A DNA stretch of 64,000 nt, taken from assembly GCA_009699865.1 (NCBI GenBank), contig WLNJ01000004.1:1-64000 (forward strand), read 5' to 3'. Of this stretch, positions 1 to 9,958 are shown piece by piece. The DNA is from Actinomycetota bacterium (GTDB taxonomy: Bacteria > Actinomycetota > Thermoleophilia > Solirubrobacterales > Solirubrobacteraceae). The notes under the pieces were generated by a model, which saw only the letters and a program-made list of their open reading frames with translations, had not been told where the DNA came from and made no database searches. Made by a program: the position numbers and the translations under genes. Each line of letters starts with the position of its first letter. Within the stretch, counting starts at the first letter, position 1.

Positions 1-2560
1 AGGCCGGTCAGGTCAGCGTTGGTGAGGTTGGCTCCTGGTCCGATCAGGTAGCCACCTACAAGTTTCCAGTCGCCACCCAGTCCGGTTGGTGTGCCGGTGA
101 TGCCACCGGATTTGACGCCGGTGAGGGTTGCCCCAGTGAGGTTGGTGTTGAGGAGGTTCTTGCCGCTCAGGTCTGCGCCCGTGAGGTCAGCGTTGGTGAG
201 GTTGGCTCCTGGTCCGATCAGGTAGCCATCGGCGAGAGCCCAGTCAGATGGGAGCGCTGTTGGTGTGCCGGTGATGCCACCGGACGTCACATTTATGAGT
301 GTTGCTGCGGTGAGGTCGGTGTCGGTGAGGTTTGCTGAGCTGAGGTCGGCATTCGTGAGGTCAGCGTTGGTGAGGTTGGCTCCTGGCCCGACGAGGTAGC
401 CATTCACAAGTGACCAGTCAACGGGCAGGGTGGGCGCCGTCCCGACGGCCGTGACACCCCCGGACCGGACTCCTGCCAGCGTGGCCCCCGTCAGGTCGGT
501 TCCGGCGAGGTTGGCTTGCCCGAGGTCAAGTCCCGTGAGGTCTGCTCCAGAGAGGTCGGCGCTTGGGCCGACGAGGAAGCCGCCGACTGCTTTCCACGAG
601 GCAGAGAGGCCGGTTGGCGTGCCTGTGGTTCTCCCTGACTTGAGTCCTGTCAGGGTCGCGCCGCTTAGGTTTGTCCCGTCAATGCTCAGGCCGGTGAGGT
701 CAAAGCCTGTGAGGTTGGCGTTTGTGAGGTCTGCGCCTGGTCCAATCAGGTAGCCGCCCTGGATGTCCCAGCCCTCACCGAGGCCAGTTGGGGTGCCGGT
801 GATGCCACCTGACTTTACGCCTACGAGGGTTGCGCCCGTGAGGTCAGTTCCGAGCAGGTTGATCCCGTTCAGGTCAAAGCCTGTGAGGTTGGCGTTTGCG
901 AGGTCAGCTCCTGGTCCAATCAGGTAGCCGCCAAGAAGATTCCACCCGGTTGGGAGGGAGGCCGGGGTGCCAGTGATTGAGTCACCCTTGACTCCAGCGA
1001 GAGTCGCCCCCGTCAAGAGCGTCCCGTCAAGGTCTGCTCCTGTTAGGTCAAGGCCGGTCAGGTCTGCGTTTGTGAGGTCAGCGCCAGGGCCTATGAGGTA
1101 GCCGCCGATGAGGAGCCAGCCGGCAGGCAACCCTGTTGGAGTGCCAGTCACTCCGCCTGATTTTGCACCGGTGAGCGTCGCGTTTGTGAGGTTGACTCCA
1201 GCGAGGCTCTTGCCGGAGAAGTCGTAGTTGGTCAGGTCAACTGTCGTGCTGATCAACATCCCGCCGAGGAGGCTCCATCCGGTTGGGAGCGCAGTTGGTG
1301 TCCCGGTGATTTCATCCCCGTGGGCTCGTGTGAGTGTTGCCGAGCCAAGGTCGACGCCGTCAAGGCTGAGACCAGAGAGATTCGCGTCCGTCAGGTTGGC
1401 GGTGGGCCCGAGGAGGTAGCCGCCAACGATGGACCAATCAGCCGGCAGCTCACTTGGAGACCCGGTTATGCCCCCTGAACGCACTCCTGTCAGCGTTGCC
1501 CCACTGAGGTCTGCGCCGGTGAGGGTCTTGCCTGCGAGGTTGACATTGGTCAGGTCTGCTCCTGACAGGTCTGCGCCTGGTCCGATCAGGTATCCGCCTG
1601 CCACGCTCCAGTTTGTCGGAAGCCCAGCAGGCGTCCCTGTGAGGGTCCCGGACCTCACGCCTGTCAGGGTCGCCGTAGTGAGGTCGACGCTGGTCAGGCT
1701 CTTGCCTGAGAGATCCGCCCCCGTGAGGTCAGCGTTGGTGAGGTTTGCGCCGGGGCCGATCAGGTAGCCGTTGATCAGACTCCAGTTTGTTGGCAGGTCA
1801 GTGGGCGTCCCGGTCACCGCTCCCGACCGAACGCCCGTGAGGATCGCGTCGGTGAAGATCGTTTCATCAAGGTCTTTGCCTGAGAGGTCAAGCCCGGTCA
1901 GGTCTGCTCCGGTCAGGTCTGCTCCTGGTCCGATCAGATAGCCGCCCTGAACGGCCCACCCAGTTGGCAGACTGGCAGGGATGCCGCTAAGGCCGCCTGA
2001 CTTGATACCCGTGAGTGTCGCCCCTGAAAGGACCGTCCCGGTGAGGTCGGCCCCGCCGATGTCAAGGCCGGAAAGATCGGCTCCGGTCAGATCTGCTCCA
2101 GGACCGACAAGGAACCCGCCCTGCAGAACCCAGCCTGTTGGCAGTCCTGTTGGCACTCCGCTGATCCCACCCGACTTGACTGCGGTGAGCGTTGCTGTTG
2201 TGAGCGAAGCTCCGTCGAGGCTGGTGTCCTTCAAGTCAAGGCCTGTGAGAGCCGCTCCACTTAGGTCAGCTCCAGGTCCGATCAGGTAGCCGCCGATGAT
2301 CTTCCAGTCAGAGGAGAGGCCGATCGGGCCTGTACCGGTGATACTTCCCGACCTAACGCCAATCAGGGTGGTGCCTGTCAGGTCTGTCCCAGTCAGGTTG
2401 ACTCCAAAAAGGTCGTAACCGCTGAGGTCCGCGTAGCCAAGGTTTGCTCCAGGGCCAATCAGGTATCCATCGACCATCTTCCACCCGGTTGGCAAGCCAG
2501 TCGGGCTGCCGGTGATCAGCCCGGACGTTACCCCGGTCAGCGTGGCGTTGCTCAAATTCG
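1..2560 (-). repeat. 15 tandem 174-bp units inside the pentapeptide gene
   Basis: The YLIGPG-coding segment (plus strand gatcaggtagcc and variants) recurs near 41, 216, 390, 570, 744, 918, 1092, 1250, 1410, 1584, 1758, 1932, 2106, 2280 and 2457. Spacing is 174 bp in most cases. Two intervals near 1092-1410 are about 15 bp shorter, which equals one pentapeptide. The 390-570 interval is 180 bp because two residues are inserted in the linker. Copies diverge at base level but keep the period, which fits old tandem duplication of a 58-codon module followed by drift. Confidence 0.9.
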
Positions 2561-2969
2561 TTGAGCTGAGGTTCGCGCCGGCAAGGTCAGCGCCCGTCAG
2601 GTCGGCGCCCGTTAGGTCCGCGCTCTGGAGCTCTGCCCCGGTCAGCTTGGCCCGGTTGAACTTTGCACCTGCGGCTGAGGCGGTGTGGAACTGCGCGTTC
2701 GTCAGGTCCGCATCAGTGAAGTCGGCGCCTGTCAGGACGGTCTGATTGAACAGGCAGGACTGGAGATCCAAGCCTGCAAAGGACGCCGAGGGGAGGGTCT
2801 GGTCGGTGTAATCCGTGTCGGTTGGGCATGCGCCCGTGAGGGTCTGAGTGTGCGTTGAATGGAAGGGGTCAAACGCGCCAGGACGCTGCACCGCCGAAGC
2901 AGTGTTGGTGGGAATCATGAAAATGGCCAGAATGAGGGCCGTTGTACCTACCCTCTTGCGCGAAAACAC
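1..2969 (-). CDS. Secreted giant pentapeptide-repeat protein with 58-residue super-repeat (C-terminus beyond window)
   Basis: About 989 codons are visible and the frame is still open at base 1, so the C-terminus is missing. The GTG at 2969 directly follows an in-frame TAG (2972-2970), so it is the most upstream start possible. It gives a classic signal peptide of about 26 residues, ending near TNTASA. Next comes a short segment with two cysteines, then about 16 plain A(D/N)LxG-type pentapeptides. From about residue 140 a repeating unit takes over: a linker like SGGITGTPTGLPTGW, the motif GGYLIGPGA, then about six pentapeptides. Fifteen such units are visible. Pentapeptide repeats fold as a right-handed quadrilateral beta-helix; the regular Trp-containing interruption is unusual. 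The product should be exported, because it has a signal peptide and no membrane segment in the visible part. Function is unknown; adhesion or an envelope-structural role is inference. No Shine-Dalgarno sequence is obvious. Confidence 0.9.
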   Translation of the reverse strand, partial: MFSRKRVGTTALILAIFMIPTNTASAVQRPGAFDPFHSTHTQTLTGACPTDTDYTDQTLPSASFAGLDLQSCLFNQTVLTGADFTDADLTNAQFHTASAAGAKFNRAKLTGAELQSADLTGADLTGADLAGANLSSTNLSNATLTGVTSGLITGSPTGLPTGWKMVDGYLIGPGANLGYADLSGYDLFGVNLTGTDLTGTTLIGVRSGSITGTGPIGLSSDWKIIGGYLIGPGADLSGAALTGLDLKDTSLDGASLTTATLTAVKSGGISGVPTGLPTGWVLQGGFLVGPGADLTGADLSGLDIGGADLTGTVLSGATLTGIKSGGLSGIPASLPTGWAVQGGYLIGPGADLTGADLTGLDLSGKDLDETIFTDAILTGVRSGAVTGTPTDLPTNWSLINGYLIGPGANLTNADLTGADLSGKSLTSVDLTTATLTGVRSGTLTGTPAGLPTNWSVAGGYLIGPGADLSGADLTNVNLAGKTLTGADLSGATLTGVRSGGITGSPSELPADWSIVGGYLLGPTANLTDANLSGLSLDGVDLGSATLTRAHGDEITGTPTALPTGWSLLGGMLISTTVDLTNYDFSGKSLAGVNLTNATLTGAKSGGVTGTPTGLPAGWLLIGGYLIGPGADLTNADLTGLDLTGADLDGTLLTGATLAGVKGDSITGTPASLPTGWNLLGGYLIGPGADLANANLTGFDLNGINLLGTDLTGATLVGVKSGGITGTPTGLGEGWDIQGGYLIGPGADLTNANLTGFDLTGLSIDGTNLSGATLTGLKSGRTTGTPTGLSASWKAVGGFLVGPSADLSGADLTGLDLGQANLAGTDLTGATLAGVRSGGVTAVGTAPTLPVDWSLVNGYLVGPGANLTNADLTNADLSSANLTDTDLTAATLINVTSGGITGTPTALPSDWALADGYLIGPGANLTNADLTGADLSGKNLLNTNLTGATLTGVKSGGITGTPTGLGGDWKLVGGYLIGPGANLTNADLTG

Positions 2970-3030
2970 CTAATGGAGACTAGGGATTCTCCCCCTAAAG
3001 TGCAATCTCTGACGGCTGGGCGTTCTGGGT

Positions 3031-3456
3031 TCAGCGGGAGGTGCCGACCGAGCCGTCAATCAGCCACTTACCGTCAATTTTCACCACACGGGTTGGCTTG
3101 GCTCCAGGACCAGCGGGTTCAATGATCACGCCGGCCTCATTTCCATCGATGACGACCTTCCCAGCGTGGAGTTTGGCGACCTGTCGGGCCTGCTCGCCAG
3201 TAGGCAGATTACTGACCATCGTCAGGGTTGCCCCGCAGTCCTTTCCGCGCAGGATTCCGGCCCCTGCTTGGATCTTCTTTTGGGCGACTTGCGTCAATCG
3301 GCCGCAGGCCGCGTCGCCTTTGTGGGCGGCAAAATCAGTGATGTAACTGTTGACAAGATCGCGAACCTGCGTTGTTGCGCTGGGCCCACCGCACCCTGAG
3401 ATTGCCGCGCAAGAGAGGGCGGCACAGAGAGCGAGTTGGGGTGTCCTGCGGTCCAC
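3031..3456 (-). CDS. Putative small lipoprotein
   Basis: The product has 141 residues. The frame is open to 3624, but the GTG at 3456 fits best. It gives a lipoprotein-like N-terminus (MDRRT, then a hydrophobic stretch to AISGC|GG), and an AAGG sequence lies about 9 bases upstream. The longer form would start with an implausible charged, cysteine-rich leader. The mature part contains two cysteines (in GDAACG and GKDCG) and ends with a sheet-like segment, VVKIDGKWLIDG. This resembles small extracellular proteins of the NTF2-like/DUF4878 type that carry 'V...DGKWKI' endings, but the family is not certain. It is divergent from a small membrane protein, with about 60 bases between the starts. Confidence 0.7.
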   Translation of the reverse strand: MDRRTPQLALCAALSCAAISGCGGPSATTQVRDLVNSYITDFAAHKGDAACGRLTQVAQKKIQAGAGILRGKDCGATLTMVSNLPTGEQARQVAKLHAGKVVIDGNEAGVIIEPAGPGAKPTRVVKIDGKWLIDGSVGTSR

Positions 3457-3519
3457 GGATTGGACCTTACCGGCGAACGCGACTTCACCACTGCCTGCCA
3501 GTGCGATAGTTTCCCCGCC

Positions 3520-3834
3520 GTGAACACAGTTATCGCAACCAGCCCACATCTTCCGTTCTATCTTGCGGCAGGCGCGCTTGCGCTCTGGGCGCTGACCATC
3601 GGTGGTCTCGGGATTGTCAAGCACAACCTTCCCAAGTCCGACGGGCTCTACACGCTCGGTGTTGTCTTTACGGTTCTTCTAGTGATCACCACGATGGGCG
3701 CGGCGATTGGGACGGGCGAGACGCCTGATCTCAACCAGACTCGCCCTGACGCAAAGCTTGGGGTTGTTCCCCAGCCTGGTGACGCAGCAGCCGGCGGGGC
3801 CGCAGAAGCCCCCAAGCCAGACGCCACCAAGTAG
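3520..3834 (+). CDS. Small two-TM membrane protein, unknown function
   Basis: The product has 104 residues from the GTG at 3520; the frame opens at 3436 but the extra residues overlap the divergent lipoprotein gene. Two hydrophobic segments are visible (around residues 12-32, LPFYLAAGALALWAL..., and 45-63, LYTLGVVFTVLLVITTMGA). They are joined by a short loop with KHNLPKSDG. A low-complexity Ala/Pro/Gly tail follows, rich in AAGGAAEAP. The layout suggests an inner-membrane protein with a flexible soluble tail. No catalytic motif is visible and I do not recognise the family. It lies between the lipoprotein and the convergent P450 gene. Confidence 0.6.
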   Translation: MNTVIATSPHLPFYLAAGALALWALTIGGLGIVKHNLPKSDGLYTLGVVFTVLLVITTMGAAIGTGETPDLNQTRPDAKLGVVPQPGDAAAGGAAEAPKPDATK

Positions 3835-3853
3835 ACCTACCGGAGTTGAGTCT

Positions 3854-5344
3854 CTAGCCTTGGCTGTTGGCGCTCGAATGGGCGCCGCGAGCCCGGACCA
3901 TCATCGGCATGCCGTCGCGTGGCGACAATGTGGGCATCTGCCGGATTTCAACACTTCCGTCAGCCTGGCCTTCTAGGCGCCAACGGCGAAGGATGGTTGT
4001 CGCAATGGCGCGGACCTCCATCTGCCCAAATCTCATGCCAATGCAGGTCCTCGATCCCCCGCCAAATGGGACATATGCCCCCTTTGGGATGAGGGGCTTG
4101 TTCTCCTTTGAGAATCGCTCGGGCCGGAACTCCTCGGGGTCTGGCCAGACATCTGGGAGGTGGTGACTGGCCCAAGATGAGTAGGACAGCGGCACTCCCT
4201 TTGGAACCTTGATTCCGTTGAACTCAAACTGCTCTGTAACCCGACGCGGGCCAATCCATGCTGGTGGGTAGAGGCGCAGGATCTCGTCAACAACCATCTC
4301 CAGTTTGGGAAGTGCTTCTCCGGTCAGGTCGGCCGGTGTCAGTGGCCGGTTACCAAGAACTGCCGATTGCTCTTCAAGTAGGGGAACAAGCGCCTCCGGG
4401 TTCTTGGCGAGCTCGTGGAAGAGGAAGGTGACTGTCGAGGTTGTCGTGTCATGGCCGGCGAAGAGGAGGGTCATGACTTGGTCTCGAATTTCTCTTGCGG
4501 ACAGGCCTGATCCGTCTTCTGCGTCGGTGGCGGCGAGCAGCATCCCGAGTAGGTCGCCGCTGTTCTGGTTGGCTGTGGTGGAGGCAGATCGGCGGTCGGC
4601 GATCTCGCCGAGAATCAGCTCATCAAGCCGTGCGCTTGCCTTGGTTAGGCGGTTGAAGGGGGATCCTGGCCCGCGCAGCATCTGACGGAAGTAATCATTT
4701 GAGTAGTAGGCCAGCGCGGCTTCGAAGTCGCTGGCAGTGCGGCCTTCCCGCCCATCCGGGTCGAAGCCAAATAGGGCCCGCATCGCGATTCTCAGGGCAA
4801 GGTGACGCGTCCAGTCGTAGATGTCGATTTGCTCATCCTGTTCCCAGCCACCGACCGCGGTTTCGATTTCCTCGAGCATCACATTTCCTGCCATCGCGAT
4901 CCGGTCGCGGTGGAACGCGGGCAACATGATCTGCCTGCCGCGGCGGTGATAGCGACCATCTGTGGTGAGGAGTCCGTCGCCAAGGAGGGGAGTTAGGTCA
5001 CCCAGAGAGCCTTCGCGCCAGGAGAACTTCTCTGCGTCGCTGACGAGCACGAAGTGGTTTGCCTCTGGTCCAAGCATGAACACAACGGGCACGCTCATCA
5101 GACGGAGTGTGAAGACCGGACCGAACTTTTCGTAGCCCTCTAGAAGATGGCTGAGCGGGTCCCTTTGAAAGCCGAGTGTTCGTTTGAGCGATGGGCGCAT
5201 ATCACCAGGCGGGTAAGCACAATCCTTGTCTCGCTCCGCTCTGAATTCGCGCATGAGACGGGAGATCGGTGAGAAAGAAAGAGGGGCCGGTGACTCTGGT
5301 TTGGAGGTGTCAGGACGCGTTCTCTTTAGGGGGGTTGCTGACAT
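3854..5344 (-). CDS. Cytochrome P450
   Basis: The product has 496 residues from the ATG at 5344; three more codons are possible upstream, but an AGGA sits about 7 bases before this ATG. All P450 landmarks are present: the I-helix oxygen-binding motif AGHDTT near residue 298, the K-helix ExxR (EILR, about 354-357), the 'FRPERF' segment, and the heme-binding loop FGGGSRTCIG with the ligand Cys at about residue 434. There is no N-terminal membrane anchor, so it should be a soluble bacterial mono-oxygenase that needs a ferredoxin or other redox partner. No partner gene lies beside it. The sequence style (long N-terminus, 'PAFHRDR') is like the larger bacterial P450s that resemble fatty-acid or terpene hydroxylases. 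The substrate cannot be told from sequence. Confidence 0.95.
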   Translation of the reverse strand: MSATPLKRTRPDTSKPESPAPLSFSPISRLMREFRAERDKDCAYPPGDMRPSLKRTLGFQRDPLSHLLEGYEKFGPVFTLRLMSVPVVFMLGPEANHFVLVSDAEKFSWREGSLGDLTPLLGDGLLTTDGRYHRRGRQIMLPAFHRDRIAMAGNVMLEEIETAVGGWEQDEQIDIYDWTRHLALRIAMRALFGFDPDGREGRTASDFEAALAYYSNDYFRQMLRGPGSPFNRLTKASARLDELILGEIADRRSASTTANQNSGDLLGMLLAATDAEDGSGLSAREIRDQVMTLLFAGHDTTTSTVTFLFHELAKNPEALVPLLEEQSAVLGNRPLTPADLTGEALPKLEMVVDEILRLYPPAWIGPRRVTEQFEFNGIKVPKGVPLSYSSWASHHLPDVWPDPEEFRPERFSKENKPLIPKGAYVPFGGGSRTCIGMRFGQMEVRAIATTILRRWRLEGQADGSVEIRQMPTLSPRDGMPMMVRARGAHSSANSQG

Positions 5345-5388
5345 CACAACCATCCTATGGGTCCGGGTGCGCTAGTTTCCGAGCCATC

Positions 5389-5462
<74 letters not shown>

Positions 5463-5494
5463 CTCCCGTTGTCGGCTGTGAGGTTGGAAGTCGG

Positions 5495-6208
5495 CTAGTG
5501 GACAATGTCCACTGGGGTGCCATTGGGCACTCGGTGAGCCAGCCAGCCAGCGTCGCTGTCTCGCGCCCGCATGCATCCGTGTGAGGACGCACTTCCCAGT
5601 GCCCCTAGGAGCCGGCCGCGAGCGTGGATGGCAACTTGGCCCTGTCCGCCGTCGAAGTGCTTGAGGACATTTGAGAAGGCTGACAGCGCGAGCGCCCATC
5701 CTGTGTGAGACCAGGTCGCACCGAGCCGGACCTTTTCGACAACGAAGAAGTGGCCGGTTGGGGTGGGTGTGGAAGGAGCGCCGATCACGACGGTGATCCT
5801 TTTGACCATCCGGCCATCGTGGAACGCGACAAGCTTTCTGTTGCTCAGATCAACTCGGATTCGCCAGTGGAGCCGGACGACTTCCGCAGATGCCGCGGGG
5901 ATCAGTGCCGATCTGCCATTAGGACGGCCGCTGAGGCGCACCCTCAGCCATTCAGTGCCTTCGACAAGCTTGCGTCCGATGATCGGCGTGACTGATTTGC
6001 TTCCGGTTATCGGAGTGAACGGGGCGATCGTCTGAACAAGAGTTCCTCCCGGTGATTTGAGGGCGTGAATTGATGTGGAGACCGAGGCTCCTTCTGTTGC
6101 CTGGGCGGCAGAGGCCGCCGGGGCGAGCATCAAGAGTGCGCAGAAGGCTGCCGCGGTCGCGTACTTGTGTCGGTGTAGCTCTCGTCTCACACCGTCAGTG
6201 TGCCGCAT
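5495..6208 (-). CDS. Secreted L,D-transpeptidase (YkuD domain)
   Basis: The product has 237 residues from the ATG at 6208; an upstream in-frame start at 6259 would add 17 residues before a good signal peptide. An N-terminal basic region and hydrophobic stretch end in APAASAAQA. The middle part looks like an SH3-like module. The C-terminal half is a YkuD catalytic domain with the conserved HARG histidine and the SSHGCMRAR active-site motif containing the catalytic cysteine. Enzymes of this family make 3-3 cross-links in peptidoglycan or attach proteins to it, outside the membrane. It faces away from metY, with about 130 bases between the starts. Confidence 0.93.
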   Translation of the reverse strand: MRHTDGVRRELHRHKYATAAAFCALLMLAPAASAAQATEGASVSTSIHALKSPGGTLVQTIAPFTPITGSKSVTPIIGRKLVEGTEWLRVRLSGRPNGRSALIPAASAEVVRLHWRIRVDLSNRKLVAFHDGRMVKRITVVIGAPSTPTPTGHFFVVEKVRLGATWSHTGWALALSAFSNVLKHFDGGQGQVAIHARGRLLGALGSASSHGCMRARDSDAGWLAHRVPNGTPVDIVH

Positions 6209-6335
6209 CGCCGGAAGGTTGTCGCCGTTCAACGGACTGGCAAGACGGCTTTGCTGCAAAGGTGAGTGGTTTTAGGGTATTTTGGGATTCCCCTACACTT
6301 GCATTGCAACTCAAAGAACAAAGAGGACCAAACAC

Positions 6336-7619
<1,284 letters not shown>

Positions 7620-7627
7620 CAGGTCAG

Positions 7628-8788
7628 TTGACCACCGCTGACGGCCCTTTGGGCTTAGTCGAAACGCAGCGGGTTGTCCTCTTCGAGGAGGGCAGCCCGC
7701 TCGTTCTCGCTTCGGGGCGGGAGCTCGCACCCGTTGAGGTTGCCTTTGAGACCTACGGAACTTTGTCCCCTGAGCGCGACAATGTTGTCTTCCTCTGTCA
7801 TGCGCTGACAGGTGACGCGCACGCTGCGGGGCACCACGGTGACTCCTCTGAGCGGGGCTGGTGGGACAACATCATCGGCCCGGGCCGGCCGGTTGACACC
7901 GACCGCTATTTCGTCGTCTGCCCGAACCTCCTCGGGGGCTGTCAGGGGACAACCGGGCCGGCATCCACCGACCCACGCACTGGCAAGCCCTACGGACTTC
8001 GGTTCCCCGCGATCACCGTCAAGGACCTTGTCGCCGTGCATCGGGCCCTACTGAGTCATCTTGGGATCGAACGGCCGATGGCTGTACTTGGTGGATCCTT
8101 GGGTGGGATGCAAGCCCTGCAGTGGGCGCTGGACTACCCGACAGAGGTTCCCGGCGCGGCAATGGTCTGCGCCACATCCCGGCTGACCGCCCAGAACATC
8201 GCGTTCAGTGCCGTAGCCCGGGAGGCGATCATGCGCGACCCTGACTTCAACGGCGGCGATTTTTACGATCAGGAGAAGGGTCCAGAGTTGGGCTTGGCAC
8301 TTGCCCGCATGACAGCGCACATCACCTACCTCTCGGAGGAGGCGATGAGGCAGAAGTTTGGTCGGCGCCGCCAAGACCCATCGGCGCCCACGCCAGACCC
8401 GGACGCACCCGAGAGTGATTTCGAGGTGGACTTTGAGGTCGAGAGCTATCTACGGCATCAGGGCACAGCCTTCCTTGACCGTTTTGATGCCAACACCTAC
8501 CTCTACTTCTCAAGAATGATGGATCGGTTTGACCCGTTCGCTGACAACCAGGTCTTTGAGCGGCTGAAGACGCTCGTCACAAGATTTCTACTGGTCTCAT
8601 TTGACACTGACTGGCGCTTTGACTCAAGCCATTCTCGGGTTATTCAACGGCAGCTTGCTCGCGCCGGCGTTCCGGTCTCCTTCCGTGAGATCGAGTCCCC
8701 GTGGGGGCACGACTCGTTCCTCCTTGAGGTACCCGAGTACCACCGCACTGTGGACACCTTCCTCGACAGCCTCTGGCGGGAGCGCTAG
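7628..8788 (+). CDS. metX: Homoserine O-acyltransferase MetX
   Basis: The product has 386 residues from a TTG start 8 bases after metY; the sequence AGG lies just upstream. It is an alpha/beta-hydrolase-fold enzyme with the nucleophile elbow GGSLGG (Ser about 157), an acidic residue in SFDTDWRF (about D328) and the C-terminal His in ESPWGHDSF (about H361), the catalytic triad of this family. It also carries the family motif NLLGGCQGTTGP and an Asp/Glu/Pro-rich insertion around residues 250-270. It acylates homoserine to supply the MetY substrate. Whether acetyl- or succinyl-CoA is used cannot be read safely from sequence; the MetY partner favours acetyl. Confidence 0.95.
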   Translation: MTTADGPLGLVETQRVVLFEEGSPLVLASGRELAPVEVAFETYGTLSPERDNVVFLCHALTGDAHAAGHHGDSSERGWWDNIIGPGRPVDTDRYFVVCPNLLGGCQGTTGPASTDPRTGKPYGLRFPAITVKDLVAVHRALLSHLGIERPMAVLGGSLGGMQALQWALDYPTEVPGAAMVCATSRLTAQNIAFSAVAREAIMRDPDFNGGDFYDQEKGPELGLALARMTAHITYLSEEAMRQKFGRRRQDPSAPTPDPDAPESDFEVDFEVESYLRHQGTAFLDRFDANTYLYFSRMMDRFDPFADNQVFERLKTLVTRFLLVSFDTDWRFDSSHSRVIQRQLARAGVPVSFREIESPWGHDSFLLEVPEYHRTVDTFLDSLWRER

Positions 8789-8791
8789 GCC

Positions 8792-9412
8792 GTGACCCTG
8801 CGCCCTGACCTCCGCTTGGTTGCTGATTTGATCGGAGCGGACTCACGCGTGCTCGACCTTGGCTGCGGTGATGGTGCCCTCCTTGATGAACTGATCACTA
8901 ACCGCTCATGTTCTGGCTGGGGTGTTGAGTTGAGTGATGACGGCTTCTACGGCTGCCTCGCCCGTGGGGTGCCTGTTGTGCAGGGCGACGTTGACCGTGG
9001 ACTTGAAGATGTTGAGGACGATGAGGTGGATGTCGTCGTCTTGTCAGAGACAATCCAAGCCCTGCGTCGCCCTGAGCTTGCGCTCCGCGAGATGCGCCGG
9101 GTTGCACAACGCGGGATTGTTTCACTGCCCAACTTCGGCCACTGGCGCTTGCGTCTGGAGTTGCTCACGCGGGGGAGGATGCCCACCAGCCCTGAGCTGC
9201 CAAACCAGTGGTATTCCACGCCGAACATCCATCTCTGCACACTGAGTGACTTTGAGGACCTTGTCGGGGAGAGCGGGCTGACGATCGTTGACCGGATCCC
9301 ACTTGATGGCAGCCAGAGGCGAGCGTCAGGCTTGGCGGGCGCTAGGCCCAACCTCTTCGCCGCGGGCGCGGTCTATTCGCTCGAGCGCAACAGCGACATA
9401 CTCAACCCGTAA
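8792..9412 (+). CDS. metW: MetW methyltransferase-fold protein
   Basis: The product has 206 residues, with a GTG start 3 bases after metX. It is a SAM-dependent methyltransferase fold with motif I, VLDLGCGDGALL, at about residues 19-31. MetW signatures follow: QGDVDRGLED, ETIQALRRPE, SLPNFGHWRLRL and the NQWYSTPNIHLCT stretch. MetW commonly sits directly after metX. Work on other bacteria indicates that MetW binds and activates MetX, so a support role in methionine synthesis is the likely one. The last 11 bases overlap the tail of the convergent zinc-ribbon gene. Confidence 0.93.
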   Translation: MTLRPDLRLVADLIGADSRVLDLGCGDGALLDELITNRSCSGWGVELSDDGFYGCLARGVPVVQGDVDRGLEDVEDDEVDVVVLSETIQALRRPELALREMRRVAQRGIVSLPNFGHWRLRLELLTRGRMPTSPELPNQWYSTPNIHLCTLSDFEDLVGESGLTIVDRIPLDGSQRRASGLAGARPNLFAAGAVYSLERNSDILNP

Positions 9413-9905
9413 CCGCCTCGTGCTTGTCCGCGTTGCGCCGCTCCGGAACACGCGATGAACAAACAGGGCAGATCCGGGGCCGCAGGCCTCTAATCCGCGA
9501 CCGGGCAACGTCATCCATTGACAGGTGCTCGAGGGGAATCACCCCACAGGTTGGGCACTCTGCGACTTCAAGGTCATCCGGGTGAGGAACTAGATCGCAG
9601 TCAAGCTCGACAAGTCGGTCTGGCAGCCAGACACGGCCGCAGCCGGTCAGCTTTGCCCATTCGAGGATTGTCTCAACGGCCTCCTCGGTCTGGGATCCCT
9701 CCGGAAGGAAACGGATACTCAGCTCCTTCTCGCCTGAGGGACTGAAGTCCAGTTCGAGGTCGCACATTGTCGTGCCTGCCTCGCGTAATGCAGCTGCGTA
9801 GGCCACGGTCATCCGGCCCATCAGGCTCAACGGCCGCTGAGTGATCGTCACCCGGCCGTTACGGATCACTGCACGGCTTGTCTGTGTGTCGAATGGTTCC
9901 CTCAT
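9402..9905 (-). CDS. Hypothetical protein with C-terminal zinc ribbon
   Basis: The product has 167 residues from the ATG at 9905; an in-frame start at 9935 would add 10 residues that are not needed. The N-terminal two thirds are acidic and mixed alpha/beta with no family I recognise. Near the C-terminus a CPTCG...CPVCSSR arrangement forms a likely four-cysteine zinc ribbon, about 25 residues apart. A basic tail follows. The gene converges on metW with an 11-base overlap and diverges from the thioredoxin-fold gene, about 50 bases away. Function unknown; the ribbon could bind nucleic acid or protein. Confidence 0.65.
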   Translation of the reverse strand: MREPFDTQTSRAVIRNGRVTITQRPLSLMGRMTVAYAAALREAGTTMCDLELDFSPSGEKELSIRFLPEGSQTEEAVETILEWAKLTGCGRVWLPDRLVELDCDLVPHPDDLEVAECPTCGVIPLEHLSMDDVARSRIRGLRPRICPVCSSRVPERRNADKHEAVTG

Positions 9906-9958
9906 GCGTACTGAGGACGCTGCGTCTACCGCCAACCTGACACGGCGCTAATCTCGCG

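Noticed and set aside
1-2560. Regular DNA repeats considered as a CRISPR array
   Set aside because: The period is 174 bp with no short repeat-spacer alternation, and the repeats translate to one continuous protein.
430-2745. Several plus-strand open frames of 60-112 codons rich in Val, Arg, Ser and Pro
   Set aside because: They are antisense to the pentapeptide repeats; their repetitiveness comes from the opposite-strand repeat, and they lack start signals.
6209-6335. SAM or other riboswitch before metY
   Set aside because: No riboswitch core or conserved stems could be found; only a short inverted pair is present.
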